From Chara braunii (taxonomy: Eukaryota > Streptophyta > Charophyceae > Charales > Characeae), in contig BFEA01000140.1 of the NCBI GenBank assembly GCA_003427395.1, positions 657,566 to 680,579 of the forward strand: a stretch of 23,014 nt of DNA. Direction: 5' to 3'. A program made the position numbers and the translations under genes. The notes beneath the pieces were generated by a model. It did no database searches, was not told the origin of the DNA, and saw only the letters and a program-made list of their open reading frames with translations. The stretch's first letter is position 1. Each line of letters opens with the position of its first letter. Positions 1-9,211 of this stretch are shown here, in pieces.

Positions 1-73
<73 letters not shown>
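1..73. repeat. (GA)n microsatellite, cut by the window edge
   Basis: A perfect AG dinucleotide run of about 36 units starts at the first base, so its true length is unknown. It decays on the right into GA-rich sequence (AGAAGAGAAGAGAC) up to about position 120. No gene is seen in it. Confidence 0.98.
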
Positions 74-77
<4 letters not shown>

Positions 78-283
78 AAGAGACAAGAGAGATAGAGAGT
101 GCAGATATAAGAAGGGAGAAGTGAAGGGAGCGGGGACTTATCTGTTGTCCGCGGTGTAACTACGAAACAACCGGTCGCTCGTTATGTCCTTCCTCATAAA
201 CGATGATCCAGTCGAGCAAATCTCTCGAAGTTGAGGCTTCCAGTAGCTAGGCCGTGGAAGGTGCAAGGAGGGAGCGGTTAGAG

Positions 284-286
<3 letters not shown>

Positions 287-362
<76 letters not shown>
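287..362. repeat. (GA)38 microsatellite
   Basis: A perfect GA dinucleotide run of about 38 units, followed by an A-rich and GA-rich tail. Open frames across it encode Arg-Glu or Ser-Leu repeats. They owe their openness to the repeat and are not genes. Confidence 0.98.
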
Positions 363-366
<4 letters not shown>

Positions 367-852
367 AGCGAGGGAGCGAGATAGGGAGAAACCCAAGAGC
401 GGAGAGGAAACCCGAGCGTGATACTGAGGTGGACGATTTCATTCGTCGCGCCGTCCGATGTAACATGCCGTGAAGCTTGCCATTGAAGAGTCACCTTGAA
501 GTGGGAGCGGGAAGATCAGGCGTGCGAAGTAGCGGCCGACACCTCTATCGACCATCGAAGAGAGGAGGGACAATGAACCGTATGCTGTAGAAATAGACCA
601 TCATTGAGGCTCGAAAAGTCCCGCCCGAAATGTCGGGGTGTGAGCGGCGTTGCTGAGTCATAGGGAAATAGCCTATCCCGGAAATAATATTGCAAAAACG
701 TCGGGCCTTTAGTTCCCCGATGCTACTTCAAATTTTTAATATTGTTAGCCTTCTATACTTCATCCTTCAGCCCTTCAGCTTGGGTTCAAGGGAGGACCAT
801 GAGTCCGAGGGGCACCGAGCAAAACCGAGCAAAACCGTTTCCCGCCTATTGG
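363..852. other. No gene seen; possible 3' flank of the PLE
   Basis: This stretch of about 490 bases has no convincing coding sequence. It lies just downstream (minus strand) of the last recognisable RT codon of the Penelope-like element, so part of it may be that element's 3' UTR or terminal repeat. A small tandem repeat, ACCGAGCAAA twice, sits near 815-838. I compared it by eye with the sequences upstream of the element and found no terminal repeat. I also looked for a hammerhead ribozyme core and found none that is convincing. Confidence 0.5.
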
Positions 853-1140
853 CTAGAATAGTTTTTCCCATTTCGTCAAGTAATCAACCCAATCCTTCCA
901 GCAACCCCTAAACTTTGTTGAAAACATCGTCAGCCCATTATCAAAGTAAATATCAGGGTACCCTCTTTGCCTAAGTTCCATTTTCATGGTTATCAAGAAA
1001 TTGAGCTCGGATGCAGGTAAGGTTGTGAAAAACTTGGCACGATGGAAAAAAAAACTAATAACTGCAAGCTTTTGCTGTTTGCTGGAGTATGACACAAAAT
1101 CCTGGATGGCGTGGAACAAGATCTGGCCAGATGTTGCCAA
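853..1140 (-). pseudogene. RT thumb / C-terminal segment of the PLE, frameshifted
   Basis: In a second minus-strand frame the block SKQQKLAVISFFFHRAK is followed by a segment ending RQRGYP. Both resemble the conserved PLE region after the palm (xxQKxxVIxxxxHRAK ... ELxxxxxxLxxxGYP). The segment ends at a TAG at 853-855, a plausible natural C-terminus. No GIY-YIG domain follows it, which supports the view that the endonuclease of this element is the one at the N-terminus. Confidence 0.75.
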
Positions 1141-1571
1141 GGAGTCCTGATTGCGGTGAACTGAGGAACAACAGATACCAAGCGGAGGAGGAAAAACTTA
1201 CATCCCAGAAAATTCCACGTATTTGACAGGCTCATTTTTTCCAGAGATAGATTACTGTCATAGCATGTCTGAAAGGATCTGAGAATTGACTCAGCAAGTT
1301 CCCTTGATCGATCAGACTAAGTTGTGAACCTGATAAAGACAGATACGTCATCAACCAGCCTTACCCCATGGATCAGAGCACGGTCCTTGCCTAGAGAGGA
1401 TAAACAATTAACTTTGTTAAAAATGCACAGCATTGCAGCGAGGGCAGGGCTAGATGCTTTGCCCATTGGCACGCCGACCTCCTGCTTTAGCAGAGACCCA
1501 GTTGCGAAAACATACGTGTTGCCGAGGTCAAATGCGACGAAGTCTTCAATGATTGAAAAATTAAGAAATTT
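1100..1571 (-). pseudogene. RT C-terminal half of the PLE (motifs B, C, D)
   Basis: The RT frame continues directly past the TGA. It shows motif B, QEVGVPMGKASSPALA, and motif C, RLVDDVSVF, with the VDD catalytic triplet at 1347-1355. This is the PLE form (Val before Asp-Asp) and not the YADD of LINEs. A TAG at 1317-1319 interrupts the frame soon after motif C. Beyond it, NTWNFLGCKF matches the FL(G/D) block after motif D. The frame then shifts somewhere between about 1160 and 1100. The catalytic residues are intact although the frame is broken, which fits relatively recent decay. Confidence 0.85.
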
Positions 1572-2637
1572 TCAGCCAATCAAGGATTTGGCTGCTGAGA
1601 GCTTAGCTCCTTTCCCTCTGTTCTTCACCCAAACTCCCTCAAAGCCCTGTAAAAGCAGATATGAAGTGAACCAGCGAACGGAGTCCAGAATTGCGGCATG
1701 TGGGAGGATGGTGAACATTTCCTTAACGTCATAGATTGTTGTTAGAAGACTTTCCGATGGGAGCGTTGCCCGGTTGATGTGACACAGAGAATCTATCAGA
1801 TCCTTGGTACTGAAGAGGTTAAAGTGCAAAGAACAAAGAACGAACTTTATGAGGGTATTAAGACAAGAGGTGATACGTTTGCAGGCCCTTAATGAGGGTT
1901 CTGAAGACGTAGGGTAGATAGGCCTCCATCTGTTTATGTCCTTATGTTTCGGGATGGCATATCCCTTCCCAATTCTCCCTTTAGAGTTCCAAGGTGCAAT
2001 AACATCAAAGCTTTGTATTCGGTACTTTGTGCGACAATCAAGGAGGATTTGTTCTTCGGTTTCCGAGATTAATCTGAGACCCGTGTTTTTAGCGAAGAGA
2101 GAGTTCATACTCTTCCTGTACACTAATGGGCAACACAGAAATGTATCTTCGGGGTTATGGTCAATTGGTGCTAATACCAGGCCTTTGGTCAAGCATCCAA
2201 GTTTAGTAACACTTTCAGTGGTAAAAGGAAGTGCACACAAATCAGACAGACAATCGAAAGACGATTTGGCAAGAAAAATAGACAGGGGTTCAGAGGGTGG
2301 TGGTTCTTTGTAGCAAGGTTTCAGTAGCGAAGACGGGATGTGCAAGGTGTGTGGTTTCCCCAGAGACGGTAGTTGTTTGAGGGTACATAGGATCTGAGAT
2401 CGTAGCTGATGCAGTCCATATTGCCGGGAGGGAGGGGGGATGTTTCTAGAGTTACGGGCCCAAACAGGAAAAAACTCAGAATCCTTCAAGCGGATAGCAA
2501 TATGCCCATCATCATTCTTAAGAGATTGGGAAAAGTCCTGGATAGCCGAGGGAGGGCAGGAGGGGGGATGTGGAGATGACAGAGGAAGGGAGAAGGGGAG
2601 GGGGACAGGAAAAGAGGAGGCAGTAGACGAGCAAAAG

Positions 2638-2708
2638 GAAGAAGAAGAAGAAGAAGAAGAAGAAGAAGAAGAAGAAGAAGAAGAAGAAGAAGAAGAAGAA
2701 GAAGAAGA
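2638..2708. repeat. (GAA)~23 microsatellite inside the PLE frame
   Basis: A perfect GAA trinucleotide run that on the element's coding strand reads (TCT)n, encoding polyserine. Because the unit is a codon long, expansion did not disturb the reading frame. The plus-strand frame gives a polyglutamate ORF, which is only a shadow. Confidence 0.97.
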
Positions 2709-2726
2709 GGAAGAGGAAAAAATTGG

Positions 2727-2760
2727 AGGGGAAGGGGGAGGGGGAGGGGGAGGGGGAGGA
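2727..2760 (+). repeat. G-rich (GGGGGA)n tract with G-quadruplex potential
   Basis: At least four runs of five G separated by single A lie next to the (GAA)n tract. On the coding strand of the PLE this gives polyproline. Four or more G-runs with one-base loops satisfy the usual quadruplex pattern. Whether it folds is not known from sequence. Confidence 0.8.
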
Positions 2761-3203
2761 GAGATAGAGGAAGAGAAAGAGAAGGAGGCACCAGGAGAGG
2801 CGGAAGGAAAGGAGCTTCGATCCTGTCCATATAATTTCATGGCGTTCATAAAAAAATCGTTACACGTACATTCTGCCAGTGGCAGGCGATAATACAACCT
2901 GAAGTTATGCAGTAATTGTGCCAGGCTACGATTCTTGGTCCACACTACCTGGATTCTCAGAGAAAGCATACCCGCCAGCGAGTCTGGTAGTTCGGTTTCT
3001 CGTATCAGACGAACACATAGTGCGCGGACAGCTGATTTCACGATCCTATCTGAGAACTTGATTTTAATTACAAGGCGCTTACGTGGGCAAAAAACAAACC
3101 TTCTACGGATGCTCGCGAATAAGATCGTTCGTAGGGTATATCTGGAGGTTTTTTGTGAAAAACATCTAACCGCATCATACGCATATACCAGGTTATCGAG
3201 AGA

Positions 3204-3671
3204 CTATTTGCAGAGCTCCTTTTGTTCGTAAGGATGGCTTAATAAGCGCGCAATCGTGGGTTTTATACTTTTGGATCGGGAACAAAATTTAATCAGAGAA
3301 ACTATTTTCACCGTGCACCCTGTTTCAAACCAACTTCTGCATCTCTTCAGTTGATCCCGCCCGTAGCTACGTGCAACTATCGAGGCCCCGAAAACCCTCT
3401 TTATCACCTTCCATGAGTCTGGTAACATACGCCCTCCCTTAGTTAGAACCAAAAAAGTAGTCACCTTAGCGCTGAGAGCCTCATTAAGAATGTGCAGCAA
3501 AGAGACGGAGGGGGCGCCAAACGAGGAGACGAAGTAGGACAGTCTTCTATTGATACCAGGTTCACAAGCCAGCGAGTTGGTTAGAGCCGCATCCTTACAT
3601 GATTTATTTCTTCTAACTCTACTTCTTCTTTCCCTTTTTCCCGGTCTGCCTTTTTTGTTCTTTCTTTTTTT
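3204..3671 (-). pseudogene. Linker region of the PLE between endonuclease and RT
   Basis: The frame of the GIY-YIG segment continues past the TAG with a strongly basic stretch (KKRKNKKGRPGKRERR), which could be a nuclear-localisation or nucleic-acid-binding patch. About 150 further codons follow to a TAG at 3204-3206. An ATG at 3500 lies inside this stretch and is probably not a true start, because the same frame is open upstream of it. I recognise no named domain. In permuted PLEs an extended N-terminal region joins the nuclease to the RT core, and this segment occupies that place. Confidence 0.65.
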
Positions 3672-4070
3672 CTATGAAGCTGGTCTAGAATTCAGATACG
3701 GGGAGGCCCATCCTATGAACTTTTTTTCTGCAGCCATCAAATCAAGAGTCCCAACGACTGAAATAGGGATAGCAACATAGTGATACATACCCGTTATTCT
3801 CAACCAACGATACAGTTTGTGGTTACGTGCACATCCGGATGAGGATTCTACCTTCGAACAATGATTGAAGTGTTCAGCCCATCTAATATTCAGCGTTCTG
3901 CTAGTGCAGCCTATATAGCAGTGTTTGACTAGGGGAGAGATTAGACAGTAGACAACAGGGCCATTAGACGAGTGAAAATCGTAACCATCATTCAGCAGAT
4001 GAAGGAGGGAGCCAACAAACTTGATTCCCCAAGGTAACTGCTGGTGGAGAATGAGAAACACGACGATCAT
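3672..4070 (-). pseudogene. GIY-YIG endonuclease domain of the PLE (N-terminal part)
   Basis: This 132-codon segment holds a GIY-YIG nuclease fold signature. The GIY equivalent is V-V-Y at residues 39-41 and Y-I-G is at 52-54. The catalytic-type Arg is R63 in IRWAEH, with H67 following, the metal-binding Glu is E115 in AAEKKF, and the late Asn is N127 in YLNSR. Spacing and order match the family, so the active-site residues look preserved. In PLEs this domain nicks target DNA to prime reverse transcription. The ATG at 4070 is the first in-frame Met after an in-frame TGA about 30 bases upstream, but the original start could lie further upstream. A TAG at 3672-3674 ends the segment, and a Lys/Arg-rich stretch continues in the same frame beyond it. 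Confidence 0.85.
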
Positions 4071-4179
4071 GCGAAAAAAATAGTTGAGATCGGAATTTCA
4101 GTAGTCCTATCTTCCCCTGTCGGAGTGAGAGACATAGTTGCATCAGTCTCCATACTGCTCGCACACTTGGGCCGCACCT

Positions 4180-5561
4180 CTAATCATCTGCTAGACGATC
4201 CTCATCGTCAATGTTGACTGGTTGCGTCTCTTGTCCGTCCGTCCCATCACGTTCTTCCTCTCTCCCGTCCTCAGCCTCGGAGTCTGGTACCACCTTCCGT
4301 CCGGATTCTCGCTCATCGAAAGTTGTCGCAGTCCGAAGTTCCGCAACGTCGTTGAAGGCTTGCTCACAGGTCACGAACGTGATCCCTTCCTTACTACACA
4401 GGACCTGGAGCCCATGCTTCCGCAGCCTCTTCAAGTACTTCTTCGTCTCCTTGAGGAACTCCGCTCTCTCCGCTGCTGCAGCCTTCGTCGCCAGCCGCTC
4501 AGACGTCCTCTTTGGCGGTGATGGCCTGATGGTCAAATCGTCAAGCCCTTCCTCGCGCCTTGGATGAATTTCTTGTTCTTCATCGTCCGTGGCCTCATAC
4601 ATTCTTCTCGTGAGATTTACACGTGGTGTACGACCCTGCCTCACGAGCTTGGCTACTGCCTTTTCAAATCTGTCCCTGAGAGCTAGGACTTCCAAATCGG
4701 CAATCCGCTTTCCTTCCTTCACGATGTTATATGCTTTGAGCAGCTTCTCGAAGTCTTGGGAGGTAGGTGTGCCTACGCCGATCACCTTCGCCTTCCCTCT
4801 TCCCGGAGCCTCTGGTGGCTGCTGACGCAGACTCCGGCCGCGGATCTTTTTGCTCCCGTCACACTGTGCTTAAAGGTCCTCGATATTTCGTCCATCTTCT
4901 TCTTGATGCACTCGTATTCCTGCCGCAGCAACTCGATCTATTTGTCCATTCGTTCCTTCTCGATGCCGATCTGTCGGATTCCTGGATTCTCTAAATCCAT
5001 CCGACGTCGACCATCTGCACCCGCCATGGCTGCTTTAGCCTGGTCCGCATGTCCGAGGAAGAGCTCACAGGCGTCGTTGATCTTGGACCCGACGATATTG
5101 CTGATCCGTTCTTCGAATTCCTGCCTCGCCTTAGCCTTCTTAATTGTCTTGTCTTCGGCCTCTTTGATCTTTCTTTTGTCCTCCTCGTCCTTAAGTTGTC
5201 TTTCCTTCTCGCGTAATGCCTTCTGTCAAGCCTCCAACTGCATGGCCATAAAGTCGTATACACGGTCCAGCTTGTCCTGATTGAGTTTCCACCAAGACTG
5301 CCGGGGTACTAGCGCTTGGCCAGCGGTGGGGGTGCTTGCTGGAGCAATGGGCGGTGGGGGCAGAGCAAGAAGGGGGGTAAGAGGTAGATGGGTGTTGGCA
5401 TGTGGTAGAAGTGGCGGGTTGTCTCCGTTAGCAGGCGGAAGAGGTGGAAGTCTGGAAGCACGCGGCGGGTGATGCGGAGCATAACCTGGTTGGCGGTAGG
5501 GGCATTCCCTTGCGAAGTGCCCAGGCATATTGCAGTTGTAGCAGAGTCTTGGGGCTGACAT
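4180..5561 (-). pseudogene. Broken CCHC zinc-knuckle + coiled-coil ORF (gag-like, transposon-associated)
   Basis: The start ATG at 5561 opens with a canonical retroviral-type zinc knuckle C-X2-C-X4-H-X4-C (C7, C10, H15, C20), a nucleic-acid-binding module. A Pro-rich stretch follows, then a long Lys/Glu-rich region likely to form a coiled coil. The frame is broken by TGA at 5226-5228, TAG at 4938-4940 and a frameshift between about 4860 and 4800. It then resumes as a charged domain (IGVGTPTSQDFEKLL to the end at 4180) with a serine/acid-rich tail. I recall similar zinc-knuckle proteins as abundant in Chara braunii but know no assigned function. The stop is about 110 bases upstream of the PLE start on the same strand, so this could be a gag-like ORF1 of the PLE, or a separate element. 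Confidence 0.7.
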
Positions 5562-6009
5562 CTTGACTTCGTTGTATTAAAAGGTGGTTCAGACCTGCAA
5601 TCAGACTAGGAGAAGATCAAAGAAAACAAGCCCTTTATCTTGCACATGGAGTCGAGGGGGAATATGAGTGAGATATGAGAGCAGGGACGACGTTACTGGT
5701 ACAACAAAACACGAATATCTTAGTTAACCCTATCAACCATGTCACAGAGATACCCAGGAGGGATAGCTAGAAAAGGTCCCAGGCAGGAAGCAAAGAGGAC
5801 GAAGATTGGTAAGTTGATAGAGGGAGGGAAGAAAGAAGGGAGACAGGTAAAAAACAGGAAGTGAACAGGTAGTGAGAAACGGTAGTAGGGACAGGTGGGG
5901 GCGTACAGTATGCAACCACTCGTCAGTAGTTTAATTTCTACCAAGGTTATTGCATGAGCCACAGGTTAGATCTGGATCATAGTAACAGAAGTCGCAAGCT
6001 CTAATCAAT
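5562..6009. other. No gene seen; C/T-rich (minus strand) leader-like sequence
   Basis: This ~450-base gap lies between the zinc-knuckle ORF and the truncated LINE. On the minus strand it is pyrimidine-rich. An 80-codon minus frame at 5720-5962 is hydrophobic only because of that bias. It may be the 5' leader of the zinc-knuckle element. I looked for a tRNA primer-binding site or LTR-like ends and saw none. The LINE/leader junction falls near 6000-6060. Confidence 0.4.
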
Positions 6010-6015
6010 AAAGAG

Positions 6016-7987
6016 TTAGAACATCAAAAAAATAGGATAGTTTTTCCTATTATGCCTATTGCGTCGACTGGAGTCGTCACGTTTGCATTTCGCTATGGCA
6101 TACCGAAACATTCCATATGAAATCTCAGCAAAGATACGGAAGACACGTAGCCAGAAGAATCGTAGGGTGGGTTTGGAGATCAGAAACACCGCTGTCACGA
6201 ACCAGAGTTGGGCAAAGACTACTGAAGTAATGAGCATTGCTCTCCCCAGCAGTGAGGTACCAACTGCCATTCGGCATCGCAAAATTGCTGACTGGGTTTT
6301 TGCCCGCAAGATCGAGTCTTGGCATATGAGAGCGACGCCTGGACTCCCAGGTAGCGTTCTGAGAGGTTAGCCAGTATCCTCTTCATTCCCTAGTCTTCTG
6401 CCTCAAGGCTATCATCGACAGGTAGGAAGTACAACGACTTGTTCCAATTGACTCTTGCTTCGGAGAGTAAGGCGTAGGCATCCAGAAGGTCCTTCGCCTC
6501 CCGCATGCGACCCGGAGTTGCTTCCATCACAAGGAGCAGATCGTCTGCAATTGCTCTAGTAAGAAATCGGTCTCCTTGTCCCAAATCAAGTCCATGGATA
6601 TGTGGCGCCGCCCTCAAAGCATTTAGAAGCACATCCATCTGTATGACAAAAAGTAATGGAGCGCAGGCAACCTTGGCGAACTGAGCGGGTAAGTGAGAAA
6701 GCAGGAGACAGGAAGTCGTTGACCATAACAGTGGCTTTAGAGTCCGAATACAACTCTCTCACCCAAGTTCGGAAACTCAGCCCGAAGTTTATGAGTTCAA
6801 GAGTGGCCAAGACGAAGGACCGGTTAACTCGGTCATACGCCTTTTCCAAGTCCAACATCGCAACGAGCACTTGTCTGTTCTCAGACTGAATGATTTCTAG
6901 AGCCCCCATTGCCATCATGATGTTCTCTGCAATTGAGCGGCCTTGTACGAACCCCCCTTCGTCGGTGTGAACTAGTGATGGCAGATAGGGGGCCAACCTT
7001 CTGGCCAGAAGTTTGGCCAGAAGCTTGTAAGAGACATTCAGTCTCGATATCGGACGCTAGTTGCGGATGTTGCACTTGTCTCCTTTCTTGTAGATAAGCG
7101 TGATAATGCCACACTTCATGTCTTCGGTGAGAGAGCCTCCTTCCAAGGTGCGGTTGTACAAACTTAGGAGTAGAGGGCCCCCACATGTTCCCACACTGCT
7201 GCGTAGAATTCGATGGGTAGCCCATCGGTGTCGGGGCTCTTACCCTTCGTCATACTCTTGACTGCTTCCCACAGTTCCTCCAGTGTGATCGGCCTATCCA
7301 ACTGCAATCGAGCCTGTAGCGGTAAGCGTGAGTGTGTTGTTAGCTAGAGGTCCTCTTCAGTCCGAAGTTGTTGGAGAGTTTTGTCAGACAGGCGTCGTGA
7401 GGTGAGTATGTATTGGTAATATTCAAGGGCATGCTCTCCTATAGTTTATGAGTCAATTGTCGTGTCTGCCTCCGGGAAGAAGGGGTGTTGCAGCTCGCGC
7501 ATGAGCACATGGGAGCGGGCAGGGCAAATCCGTTGAAACATTTTTTTTGTCATTCGATCCGTTGTTGCCATGCCTCGCTCTTGCGCTTTTCTTGCCCACT
7601 GTACCTGTTGTTCGATCTGCAGCTCCTCCCATTTGTAGAGCCACTTTTCCCTCCTCTGCCTCCAGTAGACGCCAGTAATAGGGTCCGACTCCAGTTCCAC
7701 TTCTGCTTCCTCCACCATTCTTCTGCATTCTTGTTACAGTTGCCATCGCCCTTTCGCTTGAACCCAAAAGAACACGTCCAATGTCCAAGTGACGATCTGC
7801 AAACCAATTTGTAGCCATTCCTACTTTGTGTCAAACCAGTCTTTTGTTCGTTGCCAGTCTCTCCAATGACCTGCAACCCACTCAAGGATTCCCGCCAGTC
7901 CAGATGGTCTCTATTGAGTCTGAAGGTGTCTGGCCCTCTTTTGAGCTGCATGTTCATCTCAAACCTGGGCAGGATGGGCCGATGGTC
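6016..7987 (-). pseudogene. LINE ORF2 reverse transcriptase region, multiply broken
   Basis: After DHRPI the coding sense passes through three frames (7550-7957, 7453-7818, 7446-7718), showing linker indels. The pre-RT block GKSPDTDGLPIEFY lies near 7230. A frameshift near 7185 precedes KKGDKCNIRN, then a TAG at 7057-7059 where NWRPI is expected, so Trp to stop is likely. The next segment has DEGGFVQGRSI and motif A, MLDLEKAYDRV. Motif B begins SVRQGC and then shifts frame near 6650 into APLLFV. Motif C, IADDLLLV, follows at 6390-6638, with AI in place of the usual FxYADD context. The RT-end block VNWNKS and a thumb region (SERYLGVQASLS, then VFAQLWFVTAVFLISKPTLR) continue to about 6060. There is no zinc-binding C-terminal end. 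Confidence 0.85.
6031..6051. repeat. Small inverted repeat near the LINE truncation point
   Basis: AATAGGA at 6031-6037 and TCCTATT at 6045-6051 form a perfect 7-bp stem around a T-rich loop. It lies close to where LINE similarity ends. It may be coincidental in AT-rich DNA. Confidence 0.4.
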
Positions 7988-8695
7988 TTAGAGGGGCTCC
8001 ACGACGACTTCAACTGAGGTAAGTGCTTCCCAAGTTTCTCCTTTCGTCAACAACAGATCCAGTCTGCATTGCGGCAGTCTGCCTCCCTCTATGGTCTGAG
8101 CAGAGAACCAGGTATGCTCCGACTCCATGGGATGCGTGTGCCTGAAGGTATCAATCAACCGTTGTTGGTCCATAAACTCTGCCAGCATCCGTGCATTTGT
8201 TTTTCTGGGTCTAGCTTGCTGAGAATCCAATCCCGAGATGAGGATTGAGTTGAAGTCCCCTGCTAGGACCAAGTCATCTGCTGCAGGTACAATGTGGGGG
8301 AGTTCCTCAAAGAAAGAGCTCCGTTCCGCCGGCTCGGAGGGGGCGTATACAGTCATGAAGACCCAAATTTTGCCTCCCAATCTAATCTGGATCAAGGCCC
8401 ACTGACCCCAGATGTCCACCTGTTGTTCCAAAAGTTCAAACTCCAGATTATGATGAAGTAATATGGTCGTGCTTCCTCTAGTGCCGTTGGCCGGAGCCCA
8501 GACTTGTGGTCCCCGCCACCAGTTGGCAATCTCCAGGATCTTTCCCTCTCCCAATTTGGTCTCTTGCATCATTGTTATCTGCACATTGTTGTCATGGATC
8601 CACGTCTCGATCCTCGCTTTCTTGTGTTTGCCCGAGGTGTCCCCCATCCCTCTAACGTTCCATCTGGCCACATTAATTCTGACCATCTGTACCAT
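7988..8695 (-). pseudogene. LINE ORF2 endonuclease domain (APE/exonuclease III family)
   Basis: The open frame extends to 8887, but the endonuclease homology starts at Met 65 of that frame (8695), just before WNVRG. Motifs follow the APE order. In numbering of the 8887 frame these are N77 in WNVRG, E109 in QETK, YAP at 181-183, D211/N213 in LAGDFN, LIDTFR at 245-250, TWFS at 259-262 and RLD at 275-277. This domain nicks target DNA for target-primed reverse transcription. The final catalytic S-D-H block is hit. A TAA at 7988-7990 stands where Ser would be, and DHRPI continues in frame beyond it; TCA to TAA is the simplest explanation. All other catalytic residues are present. Confidence 0.85.
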
Positions 8696-9211
8696 TCCGG
8701 GCGGCTGCGTGTTGGATCCGCTAGGCTTCTTCCGAATGTTCTCTTGTAGTCCTCGGCCTCCTGGTAGGGTTTGCGCCCGCTGCTGTCCCCCATGGGGCCA
8801 GAAGAAGGTTTCGGAACCCCGCTGCATGTGGCTGCTTATTTGTTGCCAATATCGTGCAGAACTCGGCCACACACTTGGCTGTGACATCCTCAGTGAGGAG
8901 GACGTCTTTCAGTTCCGTTGAGTCCGGTGAGGCTAACTAGGAAAACGACAGCCACACGACATTCTAAAAGCCTAGAAGGGCTGCTGTGTCCGGGGAGATC
9001 TTCACATCAATCATACCAATGTGGAAGTGTCAGCTGCCCCCAAAGGCAGCTGCAACTGACTTTCTGCCGATCCGGATTCCCGGAATGAGCCTGCATGGAA
9101 ATCGATCTGCAAGAAACGAGTCAGCCATGAGTCTGAGAGAGTCTTTCGTTGTTGGTGACGCTTCCACCGCCACTGTTGGTATGGCGAGTACCCCCTGCTC
9201 AGTACGCTTCG
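8696..9211 (-). other. Frameshifted end of LINE ORF1 / spacer to ORF2
   Basis: Open frames here are short and switch phase. An 83-codon minus frame at 9030-9281 and the 64 codons preceding the ORF2 endonuclease Met at 8695 may be remnants of the ORF1 C-terminus. No named domain is recognised. Confidence 0.4.

Larger units (their letters stand above)
1572..3203 (-). pseudogene. RT N-terminal half of the PLE, with polyserine/polyproline insert
   Basis: After the TAG at 3204-3206 the same frame runs open for over 500 codons. Counting from the internal Met at 3041, residues 105-170 are low complexity: a proline run from a GGGGGA-type tract (opposite strand) and about 25 serines from (TCT)n. The RT core follows. 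An RT1/2 block, IPKHKDINRWRPI, sits near residues 363-375. Motif A, YDVKEMF, is at 437-443 with the catalytic Asp at 438 (bases 1728-1730). The frame ends at TGA 1572-1574, after SLIG, where a conserved block would normally continue; TGG (Trp) to TGA is the simplest explanation. The polyserine is probably a passenger microsatellite, because it is absent from the RT fold itself. Confidence 0.85.
853..4070 (-). mobile_element. Degenerate Penelope-like retroelement, N-terminal GIY-YIG then RT (Naiad/Chlamys-like order)
   Basis: Reading the minus strand from 4070, one frame carries a GIY-YIG endonuclease, a linker, and an RT whose motifs match Penelope-like elements, not LINEs or LTR elements. 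PLEs reverse-transcribe RNA at a nick made by their endonuclease. In classic Penelope the GIY-YIG domain follows the RT; here it precedes it, as in the Naiad/Chlamys clade. The frame is broken by TAG at 3672-3674, TAG at 3204-3206, TGA at 1572-1574 and TAG at 1317-1319. The open segments on both sides of each stop are in register. A frameshift follows near 1100-1160. The element is therefore an inactive relic of about 1,070 codons. Ends and target-site duplications are not defined. The PLE class is confident; the clade rests on domain order and needs a tree. Confidence 0.85.

Noticed and set aside
138-494. Frames encoding Ser-Leu or Arg-Glu repeats over the GA tract
   Set aside because: Dinucleotide-repeat artefacts with no conserved sequence beside the repeat.
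780-850. Hammerhead ribozyme (ATGAGTCCGAGG ... ACCGAGC on the plus strand)
   Set aside because: Only a partial likeness to the core. The CTGA and GAAA boxes are not both present, and it lies on the strand opposite the PLE.
1324-1734. Plus-strand 136-codon frame
   Set aside because: Shadow of the RT: the opposite strand shows motifs A, B and C here.
2440-2892. Plus-strand 150-codon polyglutamate frame
   Set aside because: It is the reverse strand of the (GAA)n tract inside the PLE; the minus frame has RT motifs and this one has none.
4756-5280. Plus-strand 174-codon frame, serine- and leucine-rich
   Set aside because: It is antisense to the Lys/Glu coiled-coil part of the zinc-knuckle ORF and has no independent domain.
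5562-5720. LTR retrotransposon primer-binding site upstream of the CCHC ORF
   Set aside because: No tRNA-complementary stretch or TG...CA ends were seen, and no protease, integrase or RNase H follows.
5720-5962. Minus-strand 80-codon hydrophobic frame that could look like a membrane peptide
   Set aside because: The hydrophobicity comes from a pyrimidine-rich strand; no conserved pattern or plausible context.
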